A stretch of 64,000 nt of DNA from Streptomyces diastaticus subsp. diastaticus (GTDB lineage: Bacteria > Actinomycetota > Actinomycetes > Streptomycetales > Streptomycetaceae): NCBI RefSeq assembly GCF_011170125.1, contig NZ_BLLN01000005.1, forward strand, positions 558,001 to 622,000, in the 5' to 3' direction. A program made the position numbers and the translations under genes. The notes beneath the pieces were generated by a model. The model saw only the letters and a list, made by a program, of their open reading frames with translations, was not told the DNA's origin and ran no database searches. Positions 34,569 to 43,385 of the stretch are shown in pieces; the stretch's first letter is position 1, and every line of letters begins with the position of its first letter.

Positions 34569-35441
34569 ATGACGAACGCAGCCGAGCAGCTGGTGGAACT
34601 GCTGGACCTGGAGCGGATCGAGGTCGACATCTTCCGGGGGCGCAGCCCCCAGGAGTCGCTTCAGCGCGTTTTCGGCGGCCAGGTCGCCGGGCAGGCGCTG
34701 GTCGCGGCCGGGCGCACCACCGAGGGCGACCGGCCGGTCCACTCGCTGCACGCCTACTTCCTGCGCCCGGGGACGCCCGGGGTGCCGATCGTCTACCAGG
34801 TGGAGCGGGTCCGCGACGGCCGGTCGTTCACCACGCGCCGGGTCACCGCGGTGCAGCGGGGCCGGACGATCTTCAATCTGACGGCCTCCTTCCACAGGCC
34901 CGAGGAGGAGAGCTTCACCCATCAGCTCCCGCCCGCCCGGAGCGTGCCGGACCCGGAGACCCTGCCGACCGTCGCCGAGGAGGTCCGCGAGCACCTCGGC
35001 GAGCTGCCCGAGGCGCTGGAGCTGATGGCCCGCCGTCAGCCGTTCGACATCCGGTACGTGGACCGGTTGCGCTGGTCGCCCGAGGAGATCGAGGGGGCCG
35101 AGCCGCGCAGCGCGGTGTGGATGCGTACCGTCGGCCCGCTCGGTGACGACCCGCTGGTGCACACCTGCGCGCTGACGTACGCCAGCGACATGACGCTGCT
35201 GGACGCCGTCCGCATCCCCGTCGAGCCGCTCTGGGGCCCGCGCGGCTTCGACATGGCCTCCCTGGACCACGCCATGTGGTTCCACCGTCCCTTCCGCGCC
35301 GACGAGTGGTTCCTGTACGACCAGGAGTCCCCGGTCGCCACGGGTGGCCGGGGACTCGCCCGCGGCCGGATCCACGACCGCGAGGGCAACCTGCTGGTCT
35401 CGGTCGTCCAGGAGGGTCTGTTCCGGAAGCTCACCCGGTGA
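34569..35441 (+). CDS. tesB: Acyl-CoA thioesterase II
   Basis: 290 residues, the family length, made of two hotdog folds. Typical stretches are 'RVFGGQVAGQALVAAGRT', 'VHSLHAYFLRPG', 'RSFTTRRVTAVQRG', 'LDHAMWFHRPFRADEW' and 'GLARGRIHDREGNLLVSVVQEG'. It hydrolyses medium/long acyl-CoA to free acid and CoA. ATG 34569 has GGGAGGGACGGGAC upstream. The stop overlaps the start of the next gene (GTGA), so the TPR protein is translated with it. Confidence 0.93.
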   Translation: MTNAAEQLVELLDLERIEVDIFRGRSPQESLQRVFGGQVAGQALVAAGRTTEGDRPVHSLHAYFLRPGTPGVPIVYQVERVRDGRSFTTRRVTAVQRGRTIFNLTASFHRPEEESFTHQLPPARSVPDPETLPTVAEEVREHLGELPEALELMARRQPFDIRYVDRLRWSPEEIEGAEPRSAVWMRTVGPLGDDPLVHTCALTYASDMTLLDAVRIPVEPLWGPRGFDMASLDHAMWFHRPFRADEWFLYDQESPVATGGRGLARGRIHDREGNLLVSVVQEGLFRKLTR

Positions 35442-35971
35442 GCCCGGGCGAACAGCCCGAGGACGTCCCCGCTCGCGCCCCCGGCCCGGCGGCGCAGGCC
35501 CTCGCCGCGGTCCGGCTGCGCGAGGAGGGCCGCCCGCGGGAGGCGCGCGAGCTGCTTCTGCCGCTCTGCGCCGCCCATCCCGAGGACGCCGGCCTCGCCT
35601 ACCAGACGGCGTGGGTGCACGACGTGCTCGGCCTGGAGGCGGAGGCGGTCCCCCACTACCGGCGTGCACTCGCCCTGCCGGGGCTGGCCGAGGCCGACCG
35701 GCGCGGGGCGCTGCTCGGCCTCGGTTCGACGTACCGCGTGCTGGGCCGGGCCGAGGAGGCGGTGGAGACGCTGAGCGGCGGGGTCAGGGAGTTCCCGGAC
35801 GACGCGGCGCTGCGCGCCTTCCTCGCCATGGCCCTGTACAGCGCCGGCCGGCCCAAGGAGGCTCTGGAGCTGGCCCTGGCGGTGCTGGCGGACACCAGCG
35901 CCGATCCGGGGATCGCCGCGTACCGGCGGGCCATCCGGCACTACGCGGATGATCTGGACGACCTGTCCTGA
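35438..35971 (+). CDS. Tetratricopeptide-repeat protein
   Basis: 177 residues, starting at GTG 35438 within the stop of tesB. At least three TPR-like helix pairs are visible: 'GRPREARELLLPLCAAHPEDAG', 'GLEAEAVPHYRRALALPGL' and 'GRAEEAVETLSGGVREFPDD', plus 'GRPKEALELALAVL'. It is a probable protein-interaction scaffold without catalytic motifs. The longer open frame upstream is out of place, since it would overlap tesB deeply. The last 31 bases overlap the end of a convergent gene. Confidence 0.82.
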   Translation: MSPGEQPEDVPARAPGPAAQALAAVRLREEGRPREARELLLPLCAAHPEDAGLAYQTAWVHDVLGLEAEAVPHYRRALALPGLAEADRRGALLGLGSTYRVLGRAEEAVETLSGGVREFPDDAALRAFLAMALYSAGRPKEALELALAVLADTSADPGIAAYRRAIRHYADDLDDLS

Positions 35972-36972
35972 CCGGCCGGGGTCTGCCGGGCCCGGCTCCG
36001 GCCGTCCTTGCGGGCGGGCCCGGTGGAGCCGGGGCCCGGTGGCTGGGGCGGCCGGTTCGGTGTGGGCCTGCGCACGCTCCCAGCGGGGCGTCCGCAGAGG
36101 CGGGCGGGTCGCGGCGGGCGCCGGACCGCGTGCTGTGCCGGGTGCGCCGTCGCGCGGGCCTCGTCGACCAGTCCGGCGAACTGGCCCGCGTACCGCTCGG
36201 TCTCGGGGCCGGGGAGCGCCCGGGTCAGCGGCTCCAGAACACGCTCGGCGGTCCTGCTCCGGGCGCGGGCGAAGAGCGCGCGGGGGCGGACGGCTTCGAG
36301 GTGCCGCAGTTCGTCGGGGGTGAGCAGCGCGGCGGGGTGCGGGCGCGGCAGGAGGGCGGCCACGGCGGCGGCCCGTTCCCAGGCCGTTCCGGCGCGGTCG
36401 AGGCGCTGGGACAGGACCCTGCGGCGCCAGCTGCGGGGGCGGGCGTCGTCGCCGGTGGCGAGCAGGCGGCGCAGTGGCGCGGGGAGCTGCCCGGTCAGAG
36501 GGACGACCTGGTGGCGGCGGACCGTGCGGAGTTCCTCGGCGAGGTAGCGCCAGACGACGCAGTGGTAGCGGTTGAGCCGGCAGCGGACCGGGACGAGCAG
36601 GCCGAGTCGGGCCAGCTTCGCGAAGCGTTCCTCGGTGATGCCGAGCAGCGCGGCGCCGTCGCGCGCGCCGGTCGTGGCGACCTGGGCGCGCAGCCCGTCG
36701 GGGCCGTCGAGCGAGCCGTGCAGCCGCCGGATCTCGCCGGCGGGTACCTTGGGCCGCTCCCCCGGTCTCCCGGTGCCGCGGGTGGTGGCCAGCAGGCCGA
36801 GCCCGACGGCCGTCTCCACCTCGCTCTGCCGCAGTCCGAGCGCCCGGGCGGCGGCCTCGGCGCTCAGCGTGACCGGTCCGGCCGGCTCCGGCGGAGCGCT
36901 CCAGGGGGCGGCGTCCGGCCCGGGAACGGCGCGCGGCGCGGGAACGGCTGAGGAAAGGTCAGAAAACGGCAT
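35941..36972 (-). CDS. Hypothetical protein with two MerR/HTH-like segments (DUF6397-like)
   Basis: 343 residues. Two similar segments look like DNA-binding or excisionase-type helices: 'AAARALGLRQSEVETAVGLGLL' (about 35-58) and 'GAALLGITEERFAKLARLGLLVPV' (about 107-130), the latter followed by 'NRYHCVVWRYLAEEL'. The C-terminal third is Arg/Pro-rich and probably disordered. I believe this is a Streptomyces-specific family of unknown role, but the assignment is not certain. Its end overlaps the convergent TPR gene by 31 bases. Confidence 0.65.
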   Translation of the reverse strand: MPFSDLSSAVPAPRAVPGPDAAPWSAPPEPAGPVTLSAEAAARALGLRQSEVETAVGLGLLATTRGTGRPGERPKVPAGEIRRLHGSLDGPDGLRAQVATTGARDGAALLGITEERFAKLARLGLLVPVRCRLNRYHCVVWRYLAEELRTVRRHQVVPLTGQLPAPLRRLLATGDDARPRSWRRRVLSQRLDRAGTAWERAAAVAALLPRPHPAALLTPDELRHLEAVRPRALFARARSRTAERVLEPLTRALPGPETERYAGQFAGLVDEARATAHPAQHAVRRPPRPARLCGRPAGSVRRPTPNRPPQPPGPGSTGPARKDGRSRARQTPAGQDRSSRSSA

Positions 36973-37082
36973 GGTCGGTTCTCCCCGTGAGCGGTGTCGT
37001 GCCCTGGAGAAGAACCGTAACCGCGTCGCGGAGATCTCGCCGAGCCTGTGGACAACTCCGAGGTACGGCGGATCACCGCAGG

Positions 37083-37502
37083 TCAGCGGCCGAGCAGCCC
37101 ACCTGGGCGGCTCTCCGGGATGCGCACGTCGACGCCGAGGTGCTCACCCACCCGGTTGACGAGGAGCGTCATCTCGTAGGCGACCAGGCCGAGGTCGGCG
37201 TCGGCCGAGCTGAGGACGCACAGGCAACTGCCGTCACCCGCGGCGGTCACGAAGAGGACCGCGTCGTCGAACTCGATCATCGTCTGCCGGACCGCGCCCG
37301 CCCGGAAGTGCTGGCCGGAGCCCTTGGCGAGACTGTGCAGCCCGGAGGAGACGGCCGCGAGGTGCTCGGCGTCCTCCCGGGCGAGGTCGCTGCTGGCCCC
37401 GGTGACCAGGCCGTCGTTGGAGAGGACGAGGGCGTGCCGCACGAAGCTCACCCGCTGGGTGAGGTCGTCCAGCAACCAGCCGAGTCCCTTTTTCTGTGCC
37501 AT
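37083..37502 (-). CDS. Roadblock/LC7 domain protein (conservon CvnB-like)
   Basis: 139 residues beginning MAQKKGLGWLLDDL, with the roadblock core 'HALVLSNDGLVTGASSDL', 'EHLAAVSSGLHSLAKGSG' and 'LCVLSSADADLGLVAYEM'. In Streptomyces conservons this protein is the second of four (sensor kinase, roadblock, DUF742, GTPase) and acts with the GTPase at the membrane. Here the GTPase-like gene is 1.1 kb away and separated by a plus-strand oxidoreductase, and no kinase or DUF742 gene is visible, so this is an incomplete, split arrangement. Confidence 0.87.
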   Translation of the reverse strand: MAQKKGLGWLLDDLTQRVSFVRHALVLSNDGLVTGASSDLAREDAEHLAAVSSGLHSLAKGSGQHFRAGAVRQTMIEFDDAVLFVTAAGDGSCLCVLSSADADLGLVAYEMTLLVNRVGEHLGVDVRIPESRPGGLLGR

Positions 37503-37595
37503 GATCCGGTCTCTCCCCGTGTCCGTCCCCCTGCCCGGAGGATCTGGTCCGCAAGCCTTCCCCACTGCCGCCGTCCGGGCAAGCAAGATGGGGAC

Positions 37596-38024
37596 ATGGC
37601 TCAGAAGATGACTGAAGCAGCATGGCGCGCATTCGTCTCGGAAGGCACGCGAACCGCCAAAGTGGCCACGGTACGGGCGGACGGGAGCCCCCATATCGCC
37701 CCGGTCTGGTTCGTTCTGGACGGCGGGGACGTGGTGTTCAACACGGGAGCGGCCACGGTGAAAGGCCGCAATCTGGCCCGGGACGGCCGGGTGTCGCTCT
37801 GCGTGGACGACGAACGGCCGCCGTTCTCCTTCGTGGTTCTCCAGGGGCGCGCCCGGCTGAGTGAGGACCCGGCGGAGCTGCTGCACTGGGCGACCCGCAT
37901 CGCGTCCCGTTACGTGGGCGAGGACAGGGCCGAGGAGTTCGGCGCCCGCAACGGGGTGCCCGGTGAACTCCTGGTGCGGGTCGAGGTGGAGAAGGTCACC
38001 GGGATCGCGGACGTGGCCGACTGA
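37596..38024 (+). CDS. PPOX-class (F420-dependent type) oxidoreductase
   Basis: 142 residues with a split-barrel flavin/F420 fold: 'RTAKVATVRADGSPHIAPVWFVLDGGDVVF' at residues about 17-47, 'GRNLARDGRVSLCVDDERPPFSFVVLQGRARL' next, and 'RYVGEDRAEEFGAR' later. The 'AKVATV..DG.PH..PVWF' pattern is typical of the F420-dependent PPOX group in actinobacteria. ATG 37596 follows AAGATGGGG. The substrate is unknown. It is transcribed against, and located between, two conservon-type genes. Confidence 0.87.
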   Translation: MAQKMTEAAWRAFVSEGTRTAKVATVRADGSPHIAPVWFVLDGGDVVFNTGAATVKGRNLARDGRVSLCVDDERPPFSFVVLQGRARLSEDPAELLHWATRIASRYVGEDRAEEFGARNGVPGELLVRVEVEKVTGIADVAD

Positions 38025-38038
38025 CCTCCGGCGGCGGG

Positions 38039-38617
38039 TCACCCGACGGCGGTCCGCAGCCGGGCGGCGTGCCGCCTCCCCGCGTGCTCCACCAGGCTGA
38101 CCAGGACGCCCTTGACGGCCGCTCGGTCGCGGACGTCGCAGAGGAGGACCGGGGTGCGGGAGCCCAGGCCGAGGGCTTCGGCGGCGTCCTCGCCGTGGTG
38201 GCCGCGGACGCCGCCGAAGCAGTTGACGGCGACGACGTGAGGAATCTCGCGGTCCTCGAAGTGGTCGACGGCGGGGAGGCAGTCGGGCAGGCGGCGGGGG
38301 TCGGCGAGGACGACCGCGCCCAGGGCACCGCGCGCGAGATCGTCCCCGAGGAACGAGAACCGGTCCTGGGCGGGGGCGCCGAAGAGGCAGAGGGCCAGGC
38401 CGTTCTTGAGGGTGATCCGGCCGTAGTCCATGGCCACCGTCGTACCGGCCGGCCGGGTACGCGGGCCGCTCGCCGGAGCCTCGGTGCGCAGCGGGCGTGT
38501 CTCGCTGACCGTGCCGACGAGAGTGGTCTTGCCTGCCCCGCAGCCGCCCGCGACGACGATCTTCAGCGTCAAGGGCGGCTCGCCGGCACCGGTGACGGCG
38601 GGCTGGAATGCGTTCAT
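38039..38617 (-). CDS. Small GTP/ATP-binding protein (conservon CvnD-like)
   Basis: 192 residues. The P-loop GGCGAGKTTLVG lies at about 24-35, followed by 'TTVAMDYGRITL' (switch region) and 'LALCLFGAPAQDRFSFLGDDL', as in CvnD/MglA-like regulators of Streptomyces; 'VVAVNCFGG' occupies the place of the NKxD base motif with Lys/Asp missing. ATG 38617 is preferred over the upstream in-frame ATG at 38668. Such proteins act with roadblock partners; the nearest candidate is encoded at 37083-37502. Confidence 0.85.
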   Translation of the reverse strand: MNAFQPAVTGAGEPPLTLKIVVAGGCGAGKTTLVGTVSETRPLRTEAPASGPRTRPAGTTVAMDYGRITLKNGLALCLFGAPAQDRFSFLGDDLARGALGAVVLADPRRLPDCLPAVDHFEDREIPHVVAVNCFGGVRGHHGEDAAEALGLGSRTPVLLCDVRDRAAVKGVLVSLVEHAGRRHAARLRTAVG

Positions 38618-38816
38618 GTGCGGTCTCGTCTCCGGGTGGTCCGAGCGCGCCGGCCAGGGTGTCGGCACGGGGCTCCCCTGGCTCCGGGACGTTAGCCGCG
38701 CCGGTGGCGCACGGCGAGGGCGCGTTTCGGAAACTACCGGGAACGGACCGTGTGTGTCGGCCCGCGATCAGCGCGGGACAGCCGATGTGCACCCGTGCAC
38801 GGGAGATCATGGGCGG

Positions 38817-39416
38817 ATGAGCCACGATCACGCACACGTACGGGAGTTCTTCACGCCCCGCGCCGCCGGCTGGGACCGCAGGTTCGCGGGTGACGGCCCG
38901 GCCTACGAGGCGGCCGCCGGGGCACTCGGCCTCCGTCCGGGTGACACGGTCCTGGACGCCGGGTGCGGCACCGGCCGGGCGCTGCCCGCGCTGCGGGCGG
39001 TCGTCGGGCCGTCGGGGACGGTGCTGGGCGCCGACCTCACCGAGGCGATGCTGGCCGAGGCGGCCCGGGCGGGCCGCCGGGAGGCCGGGGCGCTGCTGCT
39101 GGCGGACGCCGGGCGGCTGCCGCTGCGCACCGGCGCACTGGACGCGGTGTTCGCCGCGGGACTGGTCTCGCACCTCGCGGACCCCGCTGCCGGGGTCCGC
39201 GAGTGGGCGCGGGCGGTGCGGCCCGGCGGCACACTGGCGCTCTTCCACCCGATCGGCCGGGCCGCCCTCGCCGCGCGGCAGGGGCGCACCCTCGCCCCGG
39301 ACGACCTGCGTGCCGAGGGACCGCTCACGGCGCTGCTGGAGGCGAACGGCTGGCGCATCCGGTCGTACGCGGACGAGCCGGAGCGCCACCTCGTCCTGGC
39401 CGGGCGGGCGGGGTGA
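38817..39416 (+). CDS. Class I SAM-dependent methyltransferase
   Basis: 199 residues. Motif I 'VLDAGCGTGRALPAL' is at about 43-57, followed by 'VLGADLTEAMLAEA' and 'VRPGGTLALFHPIG'. The protein is short and lacks extra recognition domains, like many small-molecule or UbiE-like methyltransferases. ATG 38817 immediately precedes a 'HVREFFTPRAAGWDRRF' start usual in this group. No operon partners are evident; it converges with an MpaB-like gene 13 bases further on. Confidence 0.85.
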   Translation: MSHDHAHVREFFTPRAAGWDRRFAGDGPAYEAAAGALGLRPGDTVLDAGCGTGRALPALRAVVGPSGTVLGADLTEAMLAEAARAGRREAGALLLADAGRLPLRTGALDAVFAAGLVSHLADPAAGVREWARAVRPGGTLALFHPIGRAALAARQGRTLAPDDLRAEGPLTALLEANGWRIRSYADEPERHLVLAGRAG

Positions 39417-39429
39417 CCGGCCGGCCCGG

Positions 39430-40356
39430 TCAGCCCTCCTCGCCCGCCGTCTCCGGCACCCTGTCACCGGCCGGGGCGGACTGGTGCGGGACGGGGCAGC
39501 CACGGACGCCGGGAACCGGGAAGGTGCCCAGCTCCGCGACACGGTAGCCGTCCGGGTACCCCTTGATCTCCGGGTTCTGCCGTGCGTAGTGCGGCTCGGT
39601 GCGCGGGGCCATCAGCCGGACCGCCCGGCCGCGCAGCCGGACGGCGCCCCGGACCACACGCCGGGTGAGCGGGCCGGGACGGTCGTAGCGGAAGGCGTCG
39701 AGGAGCGGGGCGTCGAGCAGGGCGAGGGTGGCGGTGCGCAGCAGCGGGGCGAGTGGCCTCGGGTACCAGGAGGCCATCAGGTCCAAGGTGGCGTCGGAGA
39801 CGGTGCGGGCCTTCTCGTCCCAGCCGAAGTGGTCCCGCTCGTAGGAGTCGAGGAACTCCTCGAAGGCGGCGTAGTCCTCGGGGACGTCCCGGATGCCCAG
39901 GTGGCGGCCGAGGGTGCGGTAGTACGCGGCGGCGGCCTCGGCCTCGTGACGGGAGAGGCGGCGCCAGCCGTACCGGTCGATCCAGCGTCTGGGGACGACG
40001 ACGAAGGTGCACAGCACGTACCGCATGTCGTCGTCGCTGATGTCGTAGCTGCGGTGCATGCGGTTGATGCGCCGGATCGCGGTGCGGCTCTCCTCGTGGT
40101 CGAAGCCGTGCTCGACCACGGCGTCGAGGAGGAGCGCGGTGTCGTCGTACCGCTTCTGGGTGCGCTCGGTCAGCTCGGCGGTCTCGGCGAGGAGCCGGCC
40201 GATGCTGGGGACGGCGTAGGTGCGGTAGAGGGCGAGTTCGAGGGCGCGGGCGTAGTCCCAGGGGAACTCGTGGGTGGCGGTGAGCCGGTAGATCTCCAGG
40301 TGGTCCTTCTCCGGGTCGAGCGTACGGATGTGCCGGAGCCGGTCGTAACGCTGCAC
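39430..40356 (-). CDS. MpaB/DUF2236 family oxygenase
   Basis: 308 residues. It matches the latex-clearing-protein/MpaB family (DUF2236): 'FPWDYARALELALYRTYAVPSIGRLL' near the start, 'INRMHRSYDISDDDMRYVLCTFVVVPRRWIDRYG' in the centre (a conserved His and the following helix probably binding heme) and 'RLSRHEAEAAAAYYRTLGRHLGI'. Family members include heme oxygenases acting on polyisoprenes or meroterpenoids. The substrate here is unknown. It is divergent from an uncharacterised gene, with a short GC hairpin between them. Confidence 0.83.
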   Translation of the reverse strand: MQRYDRLRHIRTLDPEKDHLEIYRLTATHEFPWDYARALELALYRTYAVPSIGRLLAETAELTERTQKRYDDTALLLDAVVEHGFDHEESRTAIRRINRMHRSYDISDDDMRYVLCTFVVVPRRWIDRYGWRRLSRHEAEAAAAYYRTLGRHLGIRDVPEDYAAFEEFLDSYERDHFGWDEKARTVSDATLDLMASWYPRPLAPLLRTATLALLDAPLLDAFRYDRPGPLTRRVVRGAVRLRGRAVRLMAPRTEPHYARQNPEIKGYPDGYRVAELGTFPVPGVRGCPVPHQSAPAGDRVPETAGEEG

Positions 40357-40597
40357 TGGCTGCCCCCTTCGGTCGTCGGCCCGTCAACTCTACGGTCCGT
40401 CACGGGTGGTGGCGCCGTGTCATTCCGGCCTCCCCGGACCGGCCGGGCGGCGGCCCGCGCCGGGTTCGGTGAACGTCCGGGAACGGTGGCCGCGGGACTC
40501 TCGACGCCTGGGTTACCCACTGGTTAGGGTGCGCCGACGACAGCGCCCGGGCCTCGCCCGGGCGCGGGACGCGGGACCGATGACGTGGGGAGCTGTC

Positions 40598-41473
40598 ATG
40601 GCGGACGTCGAGGGCGGCGGGCATCGCGGCGGTGCGGCCGAGGCCGGCGAAGACTCGCTCTACGTGCTGACCGCGATGGTGATGACGCCGAGTCGTTTCC
40701 CCGGGGTCCTCGGTGACGATTTCCCGGCGGCCTGTGCGGCGCTGGGCCTGGTCCCGGCGCCGGACGGGTACGGCCTGGTCCTGGGCCAGGACGGCGCGGG
40801 GGCGCGCTGGACGGTCGTGGTGGACGACGTGCCGCTGGTCGCGGTGGCCGTCGCCGCCTGGGACTGCGGCATGGAGTACGACCTGTCGCCACGCGAGGAG
40901 ACCGTGGTGGCGGCCCTGCCGGGGTGGCCCCTGGAACTGGCGGTGCGGACGCCCGGTGTGCCCGCCCCGCACGACCCGGAGCCCGACACCGAGCTGGCGG
41001 CTCTGCCGAGGCTCGCCCCGCCAGACGCCGGGCAGTGGGGCGGGGCGCAGCGGCGGCTCGGGGCGGACGAGATCGCGCTGCGCTGGGCCGAGTGGCGCCA
41101 GGAGACGGACACCTCGGAGTTCACCTGGTCCGGTCCGGCAGAGCCCGGCGCGGAAGGGGCGGACGGCGGCGAGGACGGGGCGGCCGGCGGTGAGGCCGCA
41201 CACGCGCACCCCGGGGTGCGCCGGGCGTTGCGTGAGGCGCACGGCTACCTCACGTCGCCGCCTCCGCCGGGCCGGGTGCGTTCGGCCTTCGCCTCCGGCG
41301 AGGCGAGGACGCTGCGGGCCGACGGGCCCGGCTGGTCGCTGGTGGCACGCACCGACGACATCGCCTACGTGCTGCTGGACGAGGAGCCGGGCCAGGTGCT
41401 TCCGGTGGGCCGGGGCGCACGGCTCCCGGCGCTGCTGGAAGGGCTGGCGGCGCTCGCGCCCCGGGAGACCTGA
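40598..41473 (+). CDS. Hypothetical protein
   Basis: 291 residues without signal peptide or membrane segment. It is acidic and Gly/Ala-rich, with an ordered-looking N-terminal half ('SLYVLTAMVMTPSRFPGVLGDDF', 'WTVVVDDVPLVAVAVAAWDCGMEYDL'), a low-complexity acidic stretch near residues 180-205, and a C-terminal 'GWSLVARTDDIAYVLLDEE' strand pair. I do not recognise the family. GGGGAG precedes ATG 40598, fixing the start. Confidence 0.68.
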   Translation: MADVEGGGHRGGAAEAGEDSLYVLTAMVMTPSRFPGVLGDDFPAACAALGLVPAPDGYGLVLGQDGAGARWTVVVDDVPLVAVAVAAWDCGMEYDLSPREETVVAALPGWPLELAVRTPGVPAPHDPEPDTELAALPRLAPPDAGQWGGAQRRLGADEIALRWAEWRQETDTSEFTWSGPAEPGAEGADGGEDGAAGGEAAHAHPGVRRALREAHGYLTSPPPPGRVRSAFASGEARTLRADGPGWSLVARTDDIAYVLLDEEPGQVLPVGRGARLPALLEGLAALAPRET

Positions 41474-41599
41474 GGCGCGGGCTCCCCACCACACCGCGCC
41501 GGGCCCCCGGGTGTGGTGCCGGCCCATGGCTGGGCTGCCGGGGCCGCCGCACGATAAGGCGCTCACAGCGTCCGAACGTGCTTGCCCGGGAGGCATGTC

Positions 41600-43081
41600 A
41601 TGAGGTTTCTTCGCAGGGTGGAGCGGGCCGGGGCCCGGTCGGCGGCGGACGGCGGGCCCCTGGCCGGGGAGGAGGGCCCACGAGGGTTCCGCTCCCCCGC
41701 GCGCACCCGCCCGCCCGGCCCCGTCGTGGTCCTGCTGGCCACCACACTGGCAGCCGTCGCGGCGACCGGGGCGGGCCCGGCGGCCGGGGCGGACCCCGAG
41801 CGGGGCGCGGGATGCGCGGGGCCGGAGCGACTGCCGGTGCCCGGCGCCGAGCACCAGCGGGTGGTGTGTCTGCCCGATCTGACGACGGCTGGGCTCGCCG
41901 GGACCCCGTACACGGACATGGCGGACCAGGCGGGGCTGACGGCGGCGGGGACACGGAATCCCTCGGGGGTGCCGGGGCGTCAGGTGGACGGCTACTTCCC
42001 GGACGACTCCACGTTCAACACCACGCACGGCTGGAACCACGACGCGCAGTTCGTGATCCGGCTGCCCGAGCGGTGGAACGGCGGCCTGGTGGTGACCGGC
42101 GCCCCCGGCACCCGCAAGCAGTACGCGACGGACACCGCCGTCTCCGACCACGTCCTGGCGCGCGGATACGCGTACGCGGCGACCGACAAGGGCAACAGCA
42201 CCGTCGACTTCCACCAGGACGGCAAGAGGCCCGGTGACGCGGTGGCCGAGTGGAACCGGCGGACGACGGAGCTGACCCGGGCGGCGAAGAAGGTGATGGC
42301 CCAGCGGTACGGGAGGGCGCCGCGCCGCACCTACGTCACGGGCCTCTCCAACGGCGGCTACCTGACCCGCTGGCAGCTGGAGAACCGGCCGGAGCTGTAC
42401 GACGGCGGGGTGGACTGGGAGGGTTCGCTGTGGACGGCCGACGGGCCGAGCCTGCTGACCTCGCTGCCGACGGCGGTGGCGCACGGCATCGGCGCGGCCG
42501 ACGACAGGGCCATGTACCGGGCCGGGTTCGCGCGCGGCTCGGAGTTCCTGTGGGAGTACCACCGCACCGCCTACTGGGGCGTCACGCAGAAGACGTACCG
42601 GGCGGAGTTCGACCCCTCGTACGACCCGGCCTGCCCCGGTGCCTCGGCCGGTTCGACGGTGGAGGAGATCCTGGCGCCCTGCGCCTCGGACGCCCGCTAC
42701 CACCTGGAGCGGCGTCCGGCCTCGGTGCGGCGGGCGCTGGGGAAGGTGGCGCTGACCGGCCGGATCGGCAAGCCGCTGCTGACGCTCCACGGCGACCTGG
42801 ACACCCTGCTGCCGCTCGCCGCCGACTCGGCCGTCTACCGCCGGATGACCGACCGCGCCGGCGCCGGGCGGCTGCACCGCTTCTACACGGTGGCCGGGGG
42901 CACCCACACCGACGGCTTGTACGACAGCCACCCGGACCGGCTGCGGCCGATCCTGCCGTGCCACCGCTCGGCCTTCGACGCGCTGACGGCCTGGGTGGAG
43001 CGGGGCACGCCGCCGCCGGCCGACCGGACCGTGGCCCGGCCGGCCGGCGGTGACGTGGTGAACTCCTGTCCGCTGCGGTGA
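41600..43081 (+). CDS. Secreted alpha/beta hydrolase (tannase/feruloyl esterase-like)
   Basis: 493 residues. A long, Arg-rich N-terminus ends in a hydrophobic segment ('VVVLLATTLAAVAATGAGPAAGA', about 42-65), an export signal. The mature part shows an alpha/beta hydrolase fold: the nucleophile elbow GLSNGG at about 247-252, 'LLTLHGDLDTLLPL' carrying the acid and 'GGTHTDGLYD' with the catalytic His. This arrangement matches tannase/feruloyl-esterase-like or 3HB-oligomer-hydrolase-like secreted esterases; the ester substrate cannot be told. ATG 41600 has GGGAGG at a good distance. Confidence 0.8.
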   Translation: MRFLRRVERAGARSAADGGPLAGEEGPRGFRSPARTRPPGPVVVLLATTLAAVAATGAGPAAGADPERGAGCAGPERLPVPGAEHQRVVCLPDLTTAGLAGTPYTDMADQAGLTAAGTRNPSGVPGRQVDGYFPDDSTFNTTHGWNHDAQFVIRLPERWNGGLVVTGAPGTRKQYATDTAVSDHVLARGYAYAATDKGNSTVDFHQDGKRPGDAVAEWNRRTTELTRAAKKVMAQRYGRAPRRTYVTGLSNGGYLTRWQLENRPELYDGGVDWEGSLWTADGPSLLTSLPTAVAHGIGAADDRAMYRAGFARGSEFLWEYHRTAYWGVTQKTYRAEFDPSYDPACPGASAGSTVEEILAPCASDARYHLERRPASVRRALGKVALTGRIGKPLLTLHGDLDTLLPLAADSAVYRRMTDRAGAGRLHRFYTVAGGTHTDGLYDSHPDRLRPILPCHRSAFDALTAWVERGTPPPADRTVARPAGGDVVNSCPLR

Positions 43082-43094
43082 GGCGGCGGGACGC

Positions 43095-43277
43095 TCAGCG
43101 CCCGAGCTGGCGACGCCGCCGGTCGCGCAGCCGGCGGCGCTGGGAGGGGTCGAGGGCGAGGTAGGCGGCGGCCGGCACGCCCAGCACGATCAGGAGCGCC
43201 GCCCACCAGGGCAGCCAGATCAGCAGGAGCAGGCCGACCGCCACCCCTCCCACGGCGATCTTGGTGTTCGTCGACAT
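43095..43277 (-). CDS. Small membrane protein
   Basis: 60 residues: Met-Ser-Thr start, one long hydrophobic stretch at about 8-44 probably forming two helices ('IAVGGVAVGLLLLIWLPWWAALLIVLG'), then a strongly basic tail (DRRRRQLGR). GAGGAGG precedes ATG 43277 at an ideal spacing, which supports real translation. The function is unknown. Confidence 0.7.
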   Translation of the reverse strand: MSTNTKIAVGGVAVGLLLLIWLPWWAALLIVLGVPAAAYLALDPSQRRRLRDRRRRQLGR

Positions 43278-43385
43278 GTCGATGACCTCCTCGGTGGCGG
43301 GGTCCGCCGTCTGAGGTGACAACGCGGTGCCCGCGCCGCTGGTTCCAGTGTGCTCGTCCGCGCGTCCTGAGGCGCCACGGCGGGG

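Noticed and set aside
31943..34630. An 895-codon minus-strand open frame opposite the helicase gene
   Set aside because: Mirror frame of a high-GC gene; the helicase motifs on the plus strand explain the region.
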